Below, piece after piece: positions 1 through 9,463 of a stretch of 64,000 bases of DNA. Position numbers and translations under genes: made by a program. Numbering within the stretch: position 1 is the stretch's first letter; each line of letters starts with the position of its first letter. The notes beneath the pieces are model-generated. The model was not told where the DNA came from. It searched no databases and saw only the letters and a program-made list of their open reading frames with translations. Source of the DNA: Ignavibacteriales bacterium (GTDB lineage: Bacteria; Bacteroidota; Ignavibacteria; UBA10030); contig JAPLFQ010000025.1 in NCBI GenBank assembly GCA_026390595.1, forward strand, positions 248,001-312,000, given 5' to 3'.

Positions 1-108
1 TACAGGGGAGAGGATACTGCATTCGCCACTTACAACGGACCCAAAGGGACTCTGCAAGTCCGGGCGACCCTGACCGAGAAAGGACTTCAGTATGTCACAG
101 AAAACTGA
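1..108 (+). CDS. 3' end of an unidentified gene
   Basis: The first reading frame is open from the window edge to a TGA at 106-108 and gives a 35-residue C-terminus ending in QYVTEN. The last 17 bases overlap the start of the next gene (ATG at 92) in another frame, which suggests translational coupling. Too little is visible to name a family. Confidence 0.5.
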   Translation, partial: YRGEDTAFATYNGPKGTLQVRATLTEKGLQYVTEN

Positions 109-883
109 ACCCACGGGCGCCGGCCCCGCGACGGAATTGTCCAATACATATCTTGTCAGTCTTGTTGTTGCTTCGGCATGTGTACTCGTGCTCGTCTTCG
201 CCGGCTCACGGCTGCTGCCGAATCCACTCGCTGCTTTCCATATCGAGGGGGCTGGTCCGGTTCCACTTCTGTACCCGTGGATCCTGGCGGGCGGACAAAC
301 GATCGCCAATGGCCTGACGGAATTCTCCGGTTCTTCACTGGCGCAGGCCGGCAATTCAATATTCATTACTTCCCTCCTGGGCATTCTCTTTTCCGGAGTC
401 CTGGTTCCCACTCTTACTCTTCTTCTTATGGGCCGGCACAGGTCTGCAGCGGGACGCGGTCTCTATCTCGCTTGTCTCATTGTTTCCGTGACGCTCGCTG
501 TCACTGTGCCGCTCACGGGTTACGTAGCATACACAGTACGGCTGTCACTGCGGGAAGCCCAGGCGGTACAAACAAACAGAGATTATGTTATCAATGAGCT
601 CAACACCATTGCATGGAAACTGCGAGAGTACCGGATTGTTCCGAAGGCTCTTGGTGGAGGGGAAGGTGCAGTTGACGGATATGTCTTGCCCCCTTCGCTG
701 GCAGAGACTGAGGATGCGACGTACGTGATACGGCAACCCTCTCACGAATCAAATGGATACATGGGACCGCTTATGGCGACACTGCGCGCGTCCTCAAAGA
801 AGTATCCTGGCTGCGAGGTCGAAGTCTCTGTGGGGACTCGCGGGCAATTGGGGTTATGGTCCTACACAGGAAAATTTCAATAG
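92..883 (+). CDS. membrane protein of unknown function
   Basis: This is a 263-residue protein that I do not recognise. Three hydrophobic stretches are visible, at about residues 20-42, 93-113 and 124-148, followed by a C-terminal half of about 110 residues with no membrane segment, so it looks like an inner-membrane protein with a soluble tail. The soluble part has no catalytic motif I can see. The ATG lies inside the end of the preceding gene, and the next gene, also a membrane protein, begins about 50 bases after the stop. The three are probably one operon that ends at the hairpins near 1433-1520. No function is proposed. Confidence 0.6.
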   Translation: MSQKTEPTGAGPATELSNTYLVSLVVASACVLVLVFAGSRLLPNPLAAFHIEGAGPVPLLYPWILAGGQTIANGLTEFSGSSLAQAGNSIFITSLLGILFSGVLVPTLTLLLMGRHRSAAGRGLYLACLIVSVTLAVTVPLTGYVAYTVRLSLREAQAVQTNRDYVINELNTIAWKLREYRIVPKALGGGEGAVDGYVLPPSLAETEDATYVIRQPSHESNGYMGPLMATLRASSKKYPGCEVEVSVGTRGQLGLWSYTGKFQ

Positions 884-932
884 TTGATTATGGCAGCGGT
901 TGCTTCTGATGACATTGGAAGGAGTAAATGAC

Positions 933-1412
933 ATGGGTGGTCAGACAAGGAGTTTGTTTTCACTCGACTGGAGATGGATCGTGGCAGGGTACTGCTATCT
1001 GATTCTGTTTCATCTGCTGCCAACGTACCTCATGGGAGGCTCTTCTGCCTTCCTCGTTCGTCCACATCTGCCTGGCGACGAGGGGGCCGGTTCTGGTTTG
1101 CAGCCTTGGGACATGGGGATAATCTGGTTGTTGGCTGGAGTGCTGGTGGTGGCGTTCGTGGTGGGGTGGAAGTCCAGGGGATTCACGATACTGGAGCCGG
1201 CGGTGTCAGGGGCACTGTATGCCCTAACAACGGCGCTCGCTTTTCACCAGTTGGCCACTCCCCGCATTCGTGAGCGAGCAGTACTTGCCATTACGTTCCT
1301 GGTGCTCATCGTTATTATTCTTTCGGTAGCGAGCGCATGGGTAGGGGAAACGGTGCAACGGTGGAGATTGAGGAAGAATGAAGAGTCCTCGAACCCGGAA
1401 GATGGAAGGTGA
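933..1412 (+). CDS. small four-helix membrane protein, unknown function
   Basis: This encodes 159 residues from the ATG at 933, which I chose because GGAAGGAG (917-924) sits 8 bases upstream. A longer frame to a TTG at 900 lacks such a site. Four hydrophobic segments are visible, near the N-terminus (WIVAGYCYLILFHLL), in the middle (IIWLLAGVLVVAFVV and a Leu/Ala-rich stretch) and near the C-terminus (LAITFLVLIVIILSV), and the tail is short and charged. I do not recognise a family. It follows another unknown membrane protein and is the last gene before two strong hairpins, so the two may act together, which is an inference from position only. Confidence 0.6.
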   Translation: MGGQTRSLFSLDWRWIVAGYCYLILFHLLPTYLMGGSSAFLVRPHLPGDEGAGSGLQPWDMGIIWLLAGVLVVAFVVGWKSRGFTILEPAVSGALYALTTALAFHQLATPRIRERAVLAITFLVLIVIILSVASAWVGETVQRWRLRKNEESSNPEDGR

Positions 1413-1432
1413 GGATTTTAAGTTCGATTGTG

Positions 1433-1520
1433 CCAGGAAGGCATTGTCCGGTGTAATGTCTTCCTGGGCAATTATCAAGATCCTGCAAGAAGGCTCGGCG
1501 ATCGCTGAGCCTTCTTCATT
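1433..1520 (+). terminator. tandem hairpins ending the membrane-protein operon
   Basis: Two inverted repeats follow the stop codon. The first pairs 1433-1445 with 1455-1467 (CCAGGAAGGCATT with its partner, one G-U pair) but has no T tract. The second pairs GAAGGCTC (1489-1496) with GAGCCTTC (1507-1514) around a GC-rich centre and is followed by TTCATTGT. The second resembles a weak Rho-independent terminator, and the first may stabilise the transcript end. Confidence 0.55.
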
Positions 1521-1609
1521 GTATCCCCTCAGATTGTTCGCGAATCAGCCGGGTTGAATCTCGGACAAACAAAGTCTATGTTCATCGTTGAACGTCTCTG
1601 GAGGTCAAC

Positions 1610-4312
1610 GTGCGTCTACGTCTGCCGGTTCAATCGACAGCCCATGTGTTGCGAGGATCCATCCCTCGCATGTCCAGCTTGCTGATGCCCGTTTTGCTTG
1701 CCATATGGCCCTGCTATTCCAGTGCGCAGAAGGTCGATCATCGTTTTGCCCCCGCGAACTACCAGACAGTCATCTGCTACCCCGACGACTGGCAAAAGAC
1801 CATGGTCAGTGAGCGCGGCGGGTTGTCATACGATTTCGGCCCAGGCCCGTATGCCCGGCCTCTCACGGAGATCACGGTGGGAGTTGCCGGCACGCGGATG
1901 ATCGCGGACAGACAATTTCTTGATGACGCTCGGATCCCCGTAGTGACCACCACGCTTCGAGCGGACTCCACACTCATCCGTCTCACAAGCTTCGCAATGC
2001 TCCCCGCGAAACCGACCGTGTATCCCGCAACGCCAACCTGGAACAAGGGCCGCGTCCGGAGAGAGGGGGGGATGAACGGCTGCATCGGTTGGGCATCGCC
2101 CCCGGATAGCGTTGATGATGCATTCCGCAACGCGGCGTGGGGAACCAATCGCCCCATCCTCTATCGTGTTTCGGTGGAGCCCGGATCCTCCCGCCGGATC
2201 GCACTGGGAATCTGCGAATCGTACAAAGCACAGGCCGGCATGCGGCCGCTGGAGTTGCGCGTGGAGGGAGCAGCGCCGCAGGTCGTCGACCCGATGGCCT
2301 CCGGTGTCAAGAACACACCGCAGGTTCTGTTCTTCGATGGGACCGATGTCAACGGCGACGGCTGGCTTAACGTCGAATCTCATTCTGCCGGACCGGACGG
2401 AAACACCATCCTCAACGCCTTCTGGGTGTTTCGCGCGCACGTACCGATGACCGCAGCACAGGTGATGAGCGGCGAAGGATCCCGCCGCGCTGAACTCGTC
2501 CAACGGTGCGGTACTGAGCTTGAAGAGAATGCGCCCGCTCTCCGCGCCGATGCCATCATCGCAGAATTCTCTCAGGGAGCAAGAGCTCCACAGGTACTCG
2601 TCAAGACGCGAAGACCGCTCACGCCGGCAGCCAGTGCCGACGCTCGGTCGGAAAAGCCCTCCGGGCTCTGCCTCACCACCCATCACGAAACCGGGACAGA
2701 TCCCGAACCATATCTGTTCTCCCGCCCCCGACCGGCCTCTATGAAGAGAACAAGCGATGGATGGCTGCTGGAATACTCTCCTCATACTGCAAGGGTTGAG
2801 ATTGTTGTCGTTCACGGTAATCACGGCGAACATCTCGTGAAGTCGATCCCGGACACCCGTAATGAGCTGGCCGCTACTCGTGAGTACTGGCTGAATCAAA
2901 AAACTTTTCCCGTCGGGGGCATCGCTGTTCCCGACAGCGGAATCCAGATGCTGCTGGATGCCGCCGTGCGAACGATTTATCAGGTGCGCGAGCGTGTCGA
3001 CGGGATCGCCCAGTTCCAGCCCGGACCGTCAGTCTACCGCGGCCTTTGGATTGCAGACGCGGTGCTGACGGGCATCCCAGTCGCAATGCTGGGAGATACG
3101 GCCAGCCTCTATCGGTACCTGGAAACGGGCTTCCGGTCCCAGCTGCCGACCGGACAGGTCCGCACGCTCTACCCGACCGTAAGCATAGTCGAGACTCCCG
3201 CCTGGGCCTTCGCAGCGTTCTGGGTGGCGCGGGCAACCGGTGACCATTCCTGGATCGCGGCGCACTGGACAGAACTCGGCAGGGCCCTTGACTGGATCTG
3301 CTCATTGCGCGAACAAACGCTGGGTGATCAGCGAACTCCTTTCTACGGTCTTCTCCCCGCCGGATTTGTTGACGGCGGACTCTCGATACCGATGTCTGAT
3401 TATGGGACGCTCTGGTGGTGCATGATGGCACTTGAAGAGGGATCGCATGCTGCAGAGCTTCTCGGCCAAGGCCCCCGGGCGGCAGCGTGGCGTTCAACGC
3501 TGCAGGGGTTCGCTTCTTCTTTTGCTGTCGCTGCCCGCCGGGATATTCTCCGGGATCATTTCGGCAACCCCTTTCTGCCGGTCGGAGTCGGAGACACTGC
3601 GGTCTCCGTCCCGCAACGCGGCCAATTCGCACTGCTGCTGCCGATTCATTTCGCTTCGTTCTTCGATGCGCCGGGGAGCCTGACCGACAGCCTCGCCCGC
3701 ATGAACCTCATCATGCTGGAAAATTATCTGAGCCAGGGGCTCATCCGCGGCTCTGGCTGGATGCCGCAAGGCCTCTGGCCGTGGCTGGGAGGGGTTTTCG
3801 GGATGGCACACCAGAGGATCGGTGATTCCCGTCGGGCCGTGGAGTTGATGTATGCATACGCGAATCACGCCGCGCCGACGGGCGTGTGGGTGGAGGAACA
3901 ACTTCCGCGTGCAGTCGGTCCCGGTACTGCCGGCGATGTATCAGACGCCGAAGCGAGCGCGGTCTTCATTCATCTCACGCGTTATCTCCTCGCCACAGAA
4001 CGCAAAGACGGGCTGGAACTTCTCGGAGGTGTGCCGGAGGCGTGGCTGAGACCGGGAGCGGTGGTTGGACTGAGCAACACGCTGAGCGAGTTCGGTCCGC
4101 TCACATTCGAATTGCGCGTGGGTGAGGAGTCCGCCGTACTTACCGTCGCGCCGATCTCCGGCCATCGGGCTCCGGGTGGTCCCTATCTCTCCACTCGGGC
4201 ACTGCGCGGCGCAGGGTTTACACTGCCCGACGGTCGGCCGCTCCCGGACAAACTGCGATGGGAGTGGCAGAAGAGTTTCCGCGCGGAATTCAAGCGGCGA
4301 CCGTTGCGGTAA
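1610..4312 (+). CDS. secreted six-hairpin glycosidase-like protein
   Basis: This is a 900-residue protein. Residues 21-40 (MSSLLMPVLLAIWPCYSSAQ) form a good signal peptide, so it is probably exported. The GTG at 1610 has a GGAG site 7 bases upstream, but the ATG at 1670 would give a cleaner signal peptide. The N-terminal half looks like beta-sandwich. From about residue 440 the sequence has the repeated helical pattern of an (alpha/alpha)6 toroid, rich in Trp, Tyr and acidic residues (for example YRGLWIADAVLTG and SDYGTLWWCMMALEEG), as in the six-hairpin glycosidase superfamily. I cannot assign a GH family or name the catalytic acids. There is no T9SS sorting domain. It is monocistronic, between the hairpins at 1433-1520 and a repeat-filled spacer. 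Confidence 0.6.
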   Translation: MRLRLPVQSTAHVLRGSIPRMSSLLMPVLLAIWPCYSSAQKVDHRFAPANYQTVICYPDDWQKTMVSERGGLSYDFGPGPYARPLTEITVGVAGTRMIADRQFLDDARIPVVTTTLRADSTLIRLTSFAMLPAKPTVYPATPTWNKGRVRREGGMNGCIGWASPPDSVDDAFRNAAWGTNRPILYRVSVEPGSSRRIALGICESYKAQAGMRPLELRVEGAAPQVVDPMASGVKNTPQVLFFDGTDVNGDGWLNVESHSAGPDGNTILNAFWVFRAHVPMTAAQVMSGEGSRRAELVQRCGTELEENAPALRADAIIAEFSQGARAPQVLVKTRRPLTPAASADARSEKPSGLCLTTHHETGTDPEPYLFSRPRPASMKRTSDGWLLEYSPHTARVEIVVVHGNHGEHLVKSIPDTRNELAATREYWLNQKTFPVGGIAVPDSGIQMLLDAAVRTIYQVRERVDGIAQFQPGPSVYRGLWIADAVLTGIPVAMLGDTASLYRYLETGFRSQLPTGQVRTLYPTVSIVETPAWAFAAFWVARATGDHSWIAAHWTELGRALDWICSLREQTLGDQRTPFYGLLPAGFVDGGLSIPMSDYGTLWWCMMALEEGSHAAELLGQGPRAAAWRSTLQGFASSFAVAARRDILRDHFGNPFLPVGVGDTAVSVPQRGQFALLLPIHFASFFDAPGSLTDSLARMNLIMLENYLSQGLIRGSGWMPQGLWPWLGGVFGMAHQRIGDSRRAVELMYAYANHAAPTGVWVEEQLPRAVGPGTAGDVSDAEASAVFIHLTRYLLATERKDGLELLGGVPEAWLRPGAVVGLSNTLSEFGPLTFELRVGEESAVLTVAPISGHRAPGGPYLSTRALRGAGFTLPDGRPLPDKLRWEWQKSFRAEFKRRPLR

Positions 4313-4540
4313 GATGGTGTTGCAGTTCAATTCAGACGCGAGTTTCCGCCGCACGAAAGGAAGATGATGAGTTTCACACGGAATGGCGATGGTTCGACAC
4401 TTCACCAGGCTCAGTGCAGGCTTCGCTCACCACAGGTTCATGATTTGCGATTGAACTGCGATGGCATACGCTCAACCTAAATCGACAATCGAAGATCGAC
4501 GATCCTAAACCGAATATGCGGAGTGGAATGACCGAGTGAT
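4313..4540. other. spacer with AATCGACAATCG-type repeat
   Basis: No gene is visible. Around 4440-4506 there is a diverged copy of an intergenic repeat that also occurs near 8976-9062 and 15188-15500, recognisable by runs such as AAATCGACAATCGA. Confidence 0.4.
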
Positions 4541-4699
4541 TAGAACACATCTCAAAAATCCCCTTGGCGCTTCTTCTTTACCCCGACGTTCCTTGTCGGG
4601 GGCGGTCTTTGCGGTTAGAATATAACCGCAAAGTGCGCCAAGGACCGCTAAGAAGATCTGGCAAATAATTGGGAAATTCTATTTGTGAGATGGCTTCTA
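4541..4699. repeat. MITE-like element, copy 1
   Basis: This is a 159-bp element with terminal inverted repeats TAGAACACATCTCAAAAAT (4541-4559) and, read on the other strand, TAGAAGCCATCTCACAAAT (4699-4681). Related ends bound the elements at 20575-20760 and 50764-50963. Inside are nested inverted repeats: CCTTGGCGC (4562-4570) with GCGCCAAGG (4635-4643), a CCCCGAC/GTCGGGG hairpin, and TTTGCGGTTA with TAACCGCAAA (4608-4632). The right end supplies the TAG stop codon (4699-4697) of the minus-strand lipoprotein gene. Confidence 0.55.
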
Positions 4700-6322
4700 C
4701 TGAGGCAGGACGAAGTACTTCGCTTCGACATTATTGTTGAACTTCGGGGTTTCGAAAATCACCTGCCAGTCGAGCTTCATATCTGCGATTGAGGGGCTGT
4801 CAAGTACCGTGTTTTCCGCTCTCATGGTCTTGTCGTTGTAGTACTGGTCCAGCATGGACCCATTGCCCGAGATGGTTTTGCCGATCATCTGTACGATAGC
4901 CGTCACCGAAAAGCCATAAGGCGGAGCAGGCGCTTCCCCGCCGTCGAGCGTGATCCGTGCACAATCGTAAGGCGAATCGGCCATCGCCTCCCAAATCGTT
5001 AAGTCGTTTCTCCAGGGGAGAAGATTTGCATAGACTATCATGTATCCGCTCAGGGGGCGGGCGACCTCCCGGGAGAAGGGTTCATTGAGCGGGACCGGGT
5101 CGTTCGCTCCTCCCTTGACGATGCGAGGCCGGTTGGCTGGAGGCAGATGAGCAAAACATCTTGACTGGATCTGTTCCACCAGCCAATTCTGCTGTTCAGT
5201 AGTAAAGCTCTTTGCGGTTAACCACGATGACGTGATGTTCCTGCACACGAGATAGAATTGATAGCTGGAAGCACTGCTCTTAAGATCCATGCCCACCAGA
5301 GCGACACCCCACCGATATTGCCTGAAATTAGCATTCTGGTAGAGTGAAAGTAATCTGTAGAGAGGCATGCCGGTGCCGGCGTTTGTCTCGACGCGGAAGT
5401 CGATTGTCTGATCTCCTGGTGAGACCTGAGATGTCGCGACAAAACTCGAATCACGTCCGTTTGTGATGAAGGCACGAAGTGTGTGTTTTGTCGAGGCGAG
5501 TTTCGGCAAAGTGTACTTGCCATCGGCATCGACTGGCACCTTCACACTTTCCCAGTCGCTTGTTGCCTCCACCCATCCGGTGAAAGATCCCTGCATCACC
5601 ACCGCCGGCCTATAGGAGGCGAGGTACGTTCCTTCAAACCGCTCCCGAACGCGTCCGCTGATATCGTCACGAGGGGCGAAGTCAAGATTGATGACCTTCT
5701 CGATGGTCCGGTTCATGTGGTCAACAACCCTGATCAATCCACGCTTTGATCCATTCTCATCGCGATTTGTAAGGTAATAGATGACTGAATCGTTGCTCGC
5801 GTTCAGCTGGAAGACAAGGCCGGGACTCAGCGGGGAAACTGAAAATGTCATGGAGTCTTGTTCCGGATCATATGCCAGACCTTTCTTCCAGGCGCGGGAT
5901 ACCAGGCCTTCGGTACCACCCAGACCGCTGATGATCTGCGGCAGTTGATTGACCCGGACATAGACTGAATCGGAGGCCATCGCTCTGCGCCCCGACGCGT
6001 CTTCAAGCGTAAGTGTAGGTTTGAAGATCCCTGGAACAAGATAGGTGTGTGAGGTTTGGGCCGAGTCTCTGCTTCCTGAAAGGTTCACTGTATCTCTCTT
6101 CGTCCCGTCGCGAAAATCGATGATACCGCGTGCAAGTCCTAATTCTGCAGCTGCACGCATGCTGAACTGAACGGCTTGTCCCTCAGAAATATTTCTGGGG
6201 CCGGCACTGAAGGAAATCACAGACGGGAGGAGGTGTGGTGCGACGCCTGAATCCTCGCAGCCAAAGGACAGGATGCTGAGGAGGATCGCGATGACAGGAA
6301 GCGAGCAAGACAGATTCTTCAT
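4697..6322 (-). CDS. PKD-domain lipoprotein
   Basis: This encodes 541 residues from the ATG at 6322; a TTG six codons upstream is possible but less likely. The N-terminus, MKNLSCSLPVIAILLSILSFGC, is a lipoprotein signal with the lipobox LSFGC, so the mature protein should be lipid-anchored at Cys22. The next 100 or so residues resemble a PKD/Ig-like beta-sandwich (ISEGQAVQF, FRDGTKRDTV, HTYLVPGIF, LTLEDASG), and a later segment has a carboxypeptidase-regulatory-like strand pattern (ISGRVRERFEGTY, DGKYTLPKLASTKHTLRAF). The C-terminal 200 residues are unassigned. The stop codon falls inside the terminal repeat of an adjacent MITE-like element. A surface or periplasmic binding role is inferred only from the domains. 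Confidence 0.6.
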   Translation of the reverse strand: MKNLSCSLPVIAILLSILSFGCEDSGVAPHLLPSVISFSAGPRNISEGQAVQFSMRAAAELGLARGIIDFRDGTKRDTVNLSGSRDSAQTSHTYLVPGIFKPTLTLEDASGRRAMASDSVYVRVNQLPQIISGLGGTEGLVSRAWKKGLAYDPEQDSMTFSVSPLSPGLVFQLNASNDSVIYYLTNRDENGSKRGLIRVVDHMNRTIEKVINLDFAPRDDISGRVRERFEGTYLASYRPAVVMQGSFTGWVEATSDWESVKVPVDADGKYTLPKLASTKHTLRAFITNGRDSSFVATSQVSPGDQTIDFRVETNAGTGMPLYRLLSLYQNANFRQYRWGVALVGMDLKSSASSYQFYLVCRNITSSWLTAKSFTTEQQNWLVEQIQSRCFAHLPPANRPRIVKGGANDPVPLNEPFSREVARPLSGYMIVYANLLPWRNDLTIWEAMADSPYDCARITLDGGEAPAPPYGFSVTAIVQMIGKTISGNGSMLDQYYNDKTMRAENTVLDSPSIADMKLDWQVIFETPKFNNNVEAKYFVLPQ

Positions 6323-6578
6323 TGTGGGTCCCCGCTCCAACTATCTGAAGCACGAAGAGATCATGTTCTAAAGAAATCCGGGGCTAAAAGTAAGTTAACT
6401 CCTGTGTCGACCAATATCAATGAGCGACGGTGAGTGGATCGGTCCGATACACTCCGGGCTGCTATGTCTTGGGCAGGAGATCTTCGTGGCGACGGCGTCA
6501 TTATGGAAAAAAGTATATATTCCAGAATAGTCATCTGTTGGGCTCGCAGTATATGAAACTTGGATCAGGAGATCTCAA

Positions 6579-8969
6579 ATGAGAAACCGTGTTGTTCTCT
6601 TGTTGCTTCTATTGACCTCATGTCAGTTGGTTGATTCAGTGGCTCAGCAGTTGCCCCTCGTCTACCAGGTTGAGAACACGGGCGCGGACTGTCCTAAACC
6701 GCCGCTGCTTCTGTTGAATCAACTCCCAACAATCCCGTCTTTGCCCGATCCGTTCGCGTGGGGGGATGGCAGAGGGCGTATGTCCGGTTTTTCCGACTGG
6801 CGGTACCGGCGCGCCGAGATCGGCGCACAGATCCAATATTATGAGATCGGCGAAAAACCGGTTCGTCCGGACACGATAGCGGCGAGCTATTCCGGGGGCG
6901 TGCTGACAGTGAACGTAACTGTGAAAGGTAAAACGCTCACGCTGACTTCGCGGGTTGTTCTCCCGGCGGGGACCGGACCATTTCCCGCAGTGATCGGCAT
7001 GAATAGTCCCACTGGCAGCATCCCGTCTACCATCTTCAGCAGCCGCAACATTGCACAAATCACGTTCAGCCATAATCAGGTGACGACGTATGGCGGTCCG
7101 CTAAGCACCGACCCCTACTACCGGCTATACCCTTCTTTCGACCAGGATAATACGGGACAGTACAGTGGATGGGCGTGGGGGGTCAGCCGTATCATCGACG
7201 GACTGGAGCTGGTGCAGAATGTTCTCCCCATCGATCTGAAGCACATAGCCGTCACCGGTTGTTCGTATGCCGGCAAAATGGCACTCTTTGCCGGAGCGTT
7301 TGACGAGCGTATTGCGCTCACGATTGCTCAGGAGTCGGGGGGCGGCGGCGCCACGTCGTGGCGATACTCGCATTCCGAGCCTGCCGGTACCGTGGAGAAG
7401 ATCGACAACACAGATTACAATTGGTTCATGAATTCGATGAAACAGTTTTCGGGCGACAATGTCTGGCGCCTCCCAGTGGATCACCATGAGTTGATGGCGA
7501 TGTGTGCGCCCCGGGCGTTGTTCGTTACGGCAAACCCGGATTTCATATGGCTGTCAAATCCGTCGTGCTATGCCTCCAGTAAGGCTTGTCAGCAGGTCTA
7601 TAACGCTTTGGGAATAGCCGATAGGTTTGGCTTTTCAATTGTCGGTGGACATAACCACTGCGCGGTCCCAGGAAACCAGATACCGGAAATCGGGGCCTTT
7701 GTGGACAAGTTCCTTCTCGGGGTGGACACGGTGAACACAAACATCGGTGTCACTCCTTATACTAACGATCTTAGTTCCTGGATACCGTGGAACCCGCCGA
7801 CGCTTTCTAACATCCCTTCGTATTTCTCCCGGCCATCATTAAACTACCCTGCCAATCTCCAAAAGGGTCTGGACAAGAACATCACATTTAGATGGAACAG
7901 GGTGCTGGATGCGCAAGAGTACTTCATCCAATTATCTGTGGACCCGACATTTTCGAGCACTGCGAAGAGTGATTCAACGACCACAGACACGGTAAAAACA
8001 CTCACTAATTTGCTTGATGGCAGAACATACTTCTGGCGTGTTCAGGTAAGGAATGGCGCCGGCGCCTTGGGTCCATGGAGCGATGTATGGAGTTTCACCA
8101 CGTACATAGCTCCGCCTGCCATGCCGCAATTGGTTGCTGCCAGTCCGTATCCAAATCGGGACGGCTGGATTACGTTTAAGTGGAAAAAAGTACTCAACGC
8201 TGATCAATATGCGATCCAGCTCTCCGACACGCAGAGCTTTGCCACCGTATCGTTCGAAGCTGCAGCATCAGATTCCTTCAAGATCTTGACCAGTTTCTAC
8301 GAAGGACAACGGTTCTACTGGCGTGTTCAGGCAAAGAACCTCACGGGCTCTGGTCCCTGGAGCGATGTATCTGGGTATACTCTGCTCTATGCACCGACGG
8401 ATCTCGTGTTGCAGAGAACCGGAATAAATGAAATCACCCTCACGTGGACTGATCGTTCAACAGTTGAAGACGGATATGTGATTGAACGGAAGCAGAGTCC
8501 GCAGACTTCATTTACGGTGCTTGATACTCTCAAGGGAAGCGGGAGCTCGTATGTAGACAAGAAAGTAGCTCAAGCCTATACATATAGAACAAAAGCGTAC
8601 ATGAAGCTGGGGGAATCAGACTATAGCAATGATGCTTCCTTGCTTGTTGCTGTAGACGTCAAAAAGGAGGAAGGAATACCAACAGAGTATTCATTGCATC
8701 AGAACTATCCCAACCCGTTTAATCCATCCACAGCGATCAGCTATCAGCTCTCGGCTGACAGCTTCGTGACGCTGAAGGTATTTGATGTTCTGGGCAGAGA
8801 AGCCGCAACCCTCGTCGGAAGCGAGCAACGGGCCGGGCATTACAGTATGGTCTGGGACGCGAGTGGATATACGGGAGGAGTGTATTTTTACCGCCTTCAG
8901 GCGAGAGATGCTTCCACAGGCTCAGCGCGGAGCTATGTGGAGACGAAGAGGATGGTACTATTGAAGTAA
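6579..8969 (+). CDS. CE15-type glucuronoyl esterase with FN3 and T9SS domains
   Basis: This is a 796-residue secreted protein with a signal peptide at residues 1-22. Residues about 60-390 are an alpha/beta hydrolase of the CE15 glucuronoyl esterase type, a family that cleaves ester bonds between glucuronoyl groups of xylan and lignin. The nucleophile elbow GCSYAGK has Ser229, the acidic residue is probably Glu252 in QESGGGG, and the catalytic His is in GGHNHC (His358 or His360). The usual Arg after the nucleophile is Tyr here. Three fibronectin-III-like segments follow (about 410-690), and a T9SS sorting domain closes the protein (NYPNPFNPST from about 709). It should be exported through the Sec system and then T9SS to the cell surface or medium. 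The gene stands alone. Confidence 0.8.
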   Translation: MRNRVVLLLLLLTSCQLVDSVAQQLPLVYQVENTGADCPKPPLLLLNQLPTIPSLPDPFAWGDGRGRMSGFSDWRYRRAEIGAQIQYYEIGEKPVRPDTIAASYSGGVLTVNVTVKGKTLTLTSRVVLPAGTGPFPAVIGMNSPTGSIPSTIFSSRNIAQITFSHNQVTTYGGPLSTDPYYRLYPSFDQDNTGQYSGWAWGVSRIIDGLELVQNVLPIDLKHIAVTGCSYAGKMALFAGAFDERIALTIAQESGGGGATSWRYSHSEPAGTVEKIDNTDYNWFMNSMKQFSGDNVWRLPVDHHELMAMCAPRALFVTANPDFIWLSNPSCYASSKACQQVYNALGIADRFGFSIVGGHNHCAVPGNQIPEIGAFVDKFLLGVDTVNTNIGVTPYTNDLSSWIPWNPPTLSNIPSYFSRPSLNYPANLQKGLDKNITFRWNRVLDAQEYFIQLSVDPTFSSTAKSDSTTTDTVKTLTNLLDGRTYFWRVQVRNGAGALGPWSDVWSFTTYIAPPAMPQLVAASPYPNRDGWITFKWKKVLNADQYAIQLSDTQSFATVSFEAAASDSFKILTSFYEGQRFYWRVQAKNLTGSGPWSDVSGYTLLYAPTDLVLQRTGINEITLTWTDRSTVEDGYVIERKQSPQTSFTVLDTLKGSGSSYVDKKVAQAYTYRTKAYMKLGESDYSNDASLLVAVDVKKEEGIPTEYSLHQNYPNPFNPSTAISYQLSADSFVTLKVFDVLGREAATLVGSEQRAGHYSMVWDASGYTGGVYFYRLQARDASTGSARSYVETKRMVLLK

Positions 8970-9463
8970 GAGCAAGTGAATTGTCGATTGCCGATTTATG
9001 ATCTTCGATTGAAAAACAAGAGATCAGGGTTGATCCAAATCGAGAATCGACATCTCGCGGTGAGCGCTTGCCTGAAGTGATCACAAGTGGCGCTGCCCAA
9101 GCCTGCTTGCATGATCAGTTGATTTCAGCTGAAGACGGTCTCGGCAAATGAGTTCGTAAGGTCCCCTTCTGTCCTGCTCTCGCTGCAACCCGCCCGCGTA
9201 TCAACTCAGCGAGGATATTCATAAATGAGAATGTGACGCGCAAGTATGATATTGATTGTTCGGCAACCGTGCAGTACGTTTTCGAAGATGTTGTTTTAGA
9301 AAGTCCCGTTAGGGACGAGATGTTTGTGGATCGAAAAAAGAGACATTCTCTGTGAACTCCGTCAGGAGTGATATTTCCATGTATTCAAATTTCACGTGTG
9401 ACAGGGCACTGCATGCATGAAATTAGATCGCGAGCGTGGAGCATCTGCGAGAAGAACGTAACC
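8970..9463. repeat. spacer with dispersed repeats
   Basis: No gene is visible in this 494-bp gap. Positions 8976-9062 carry a copy of the repeat also seen at 15188-15500 (shared: TTGTCGATTGCCGATTT, TTGATCCAAATCGA). Near 9298-9360 is AAAGTCCCGTTAGGGACGAG, a short CCCGTTAGGG palindrome. The 3' part is the leader of the next gene. Confidence 0.4.
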
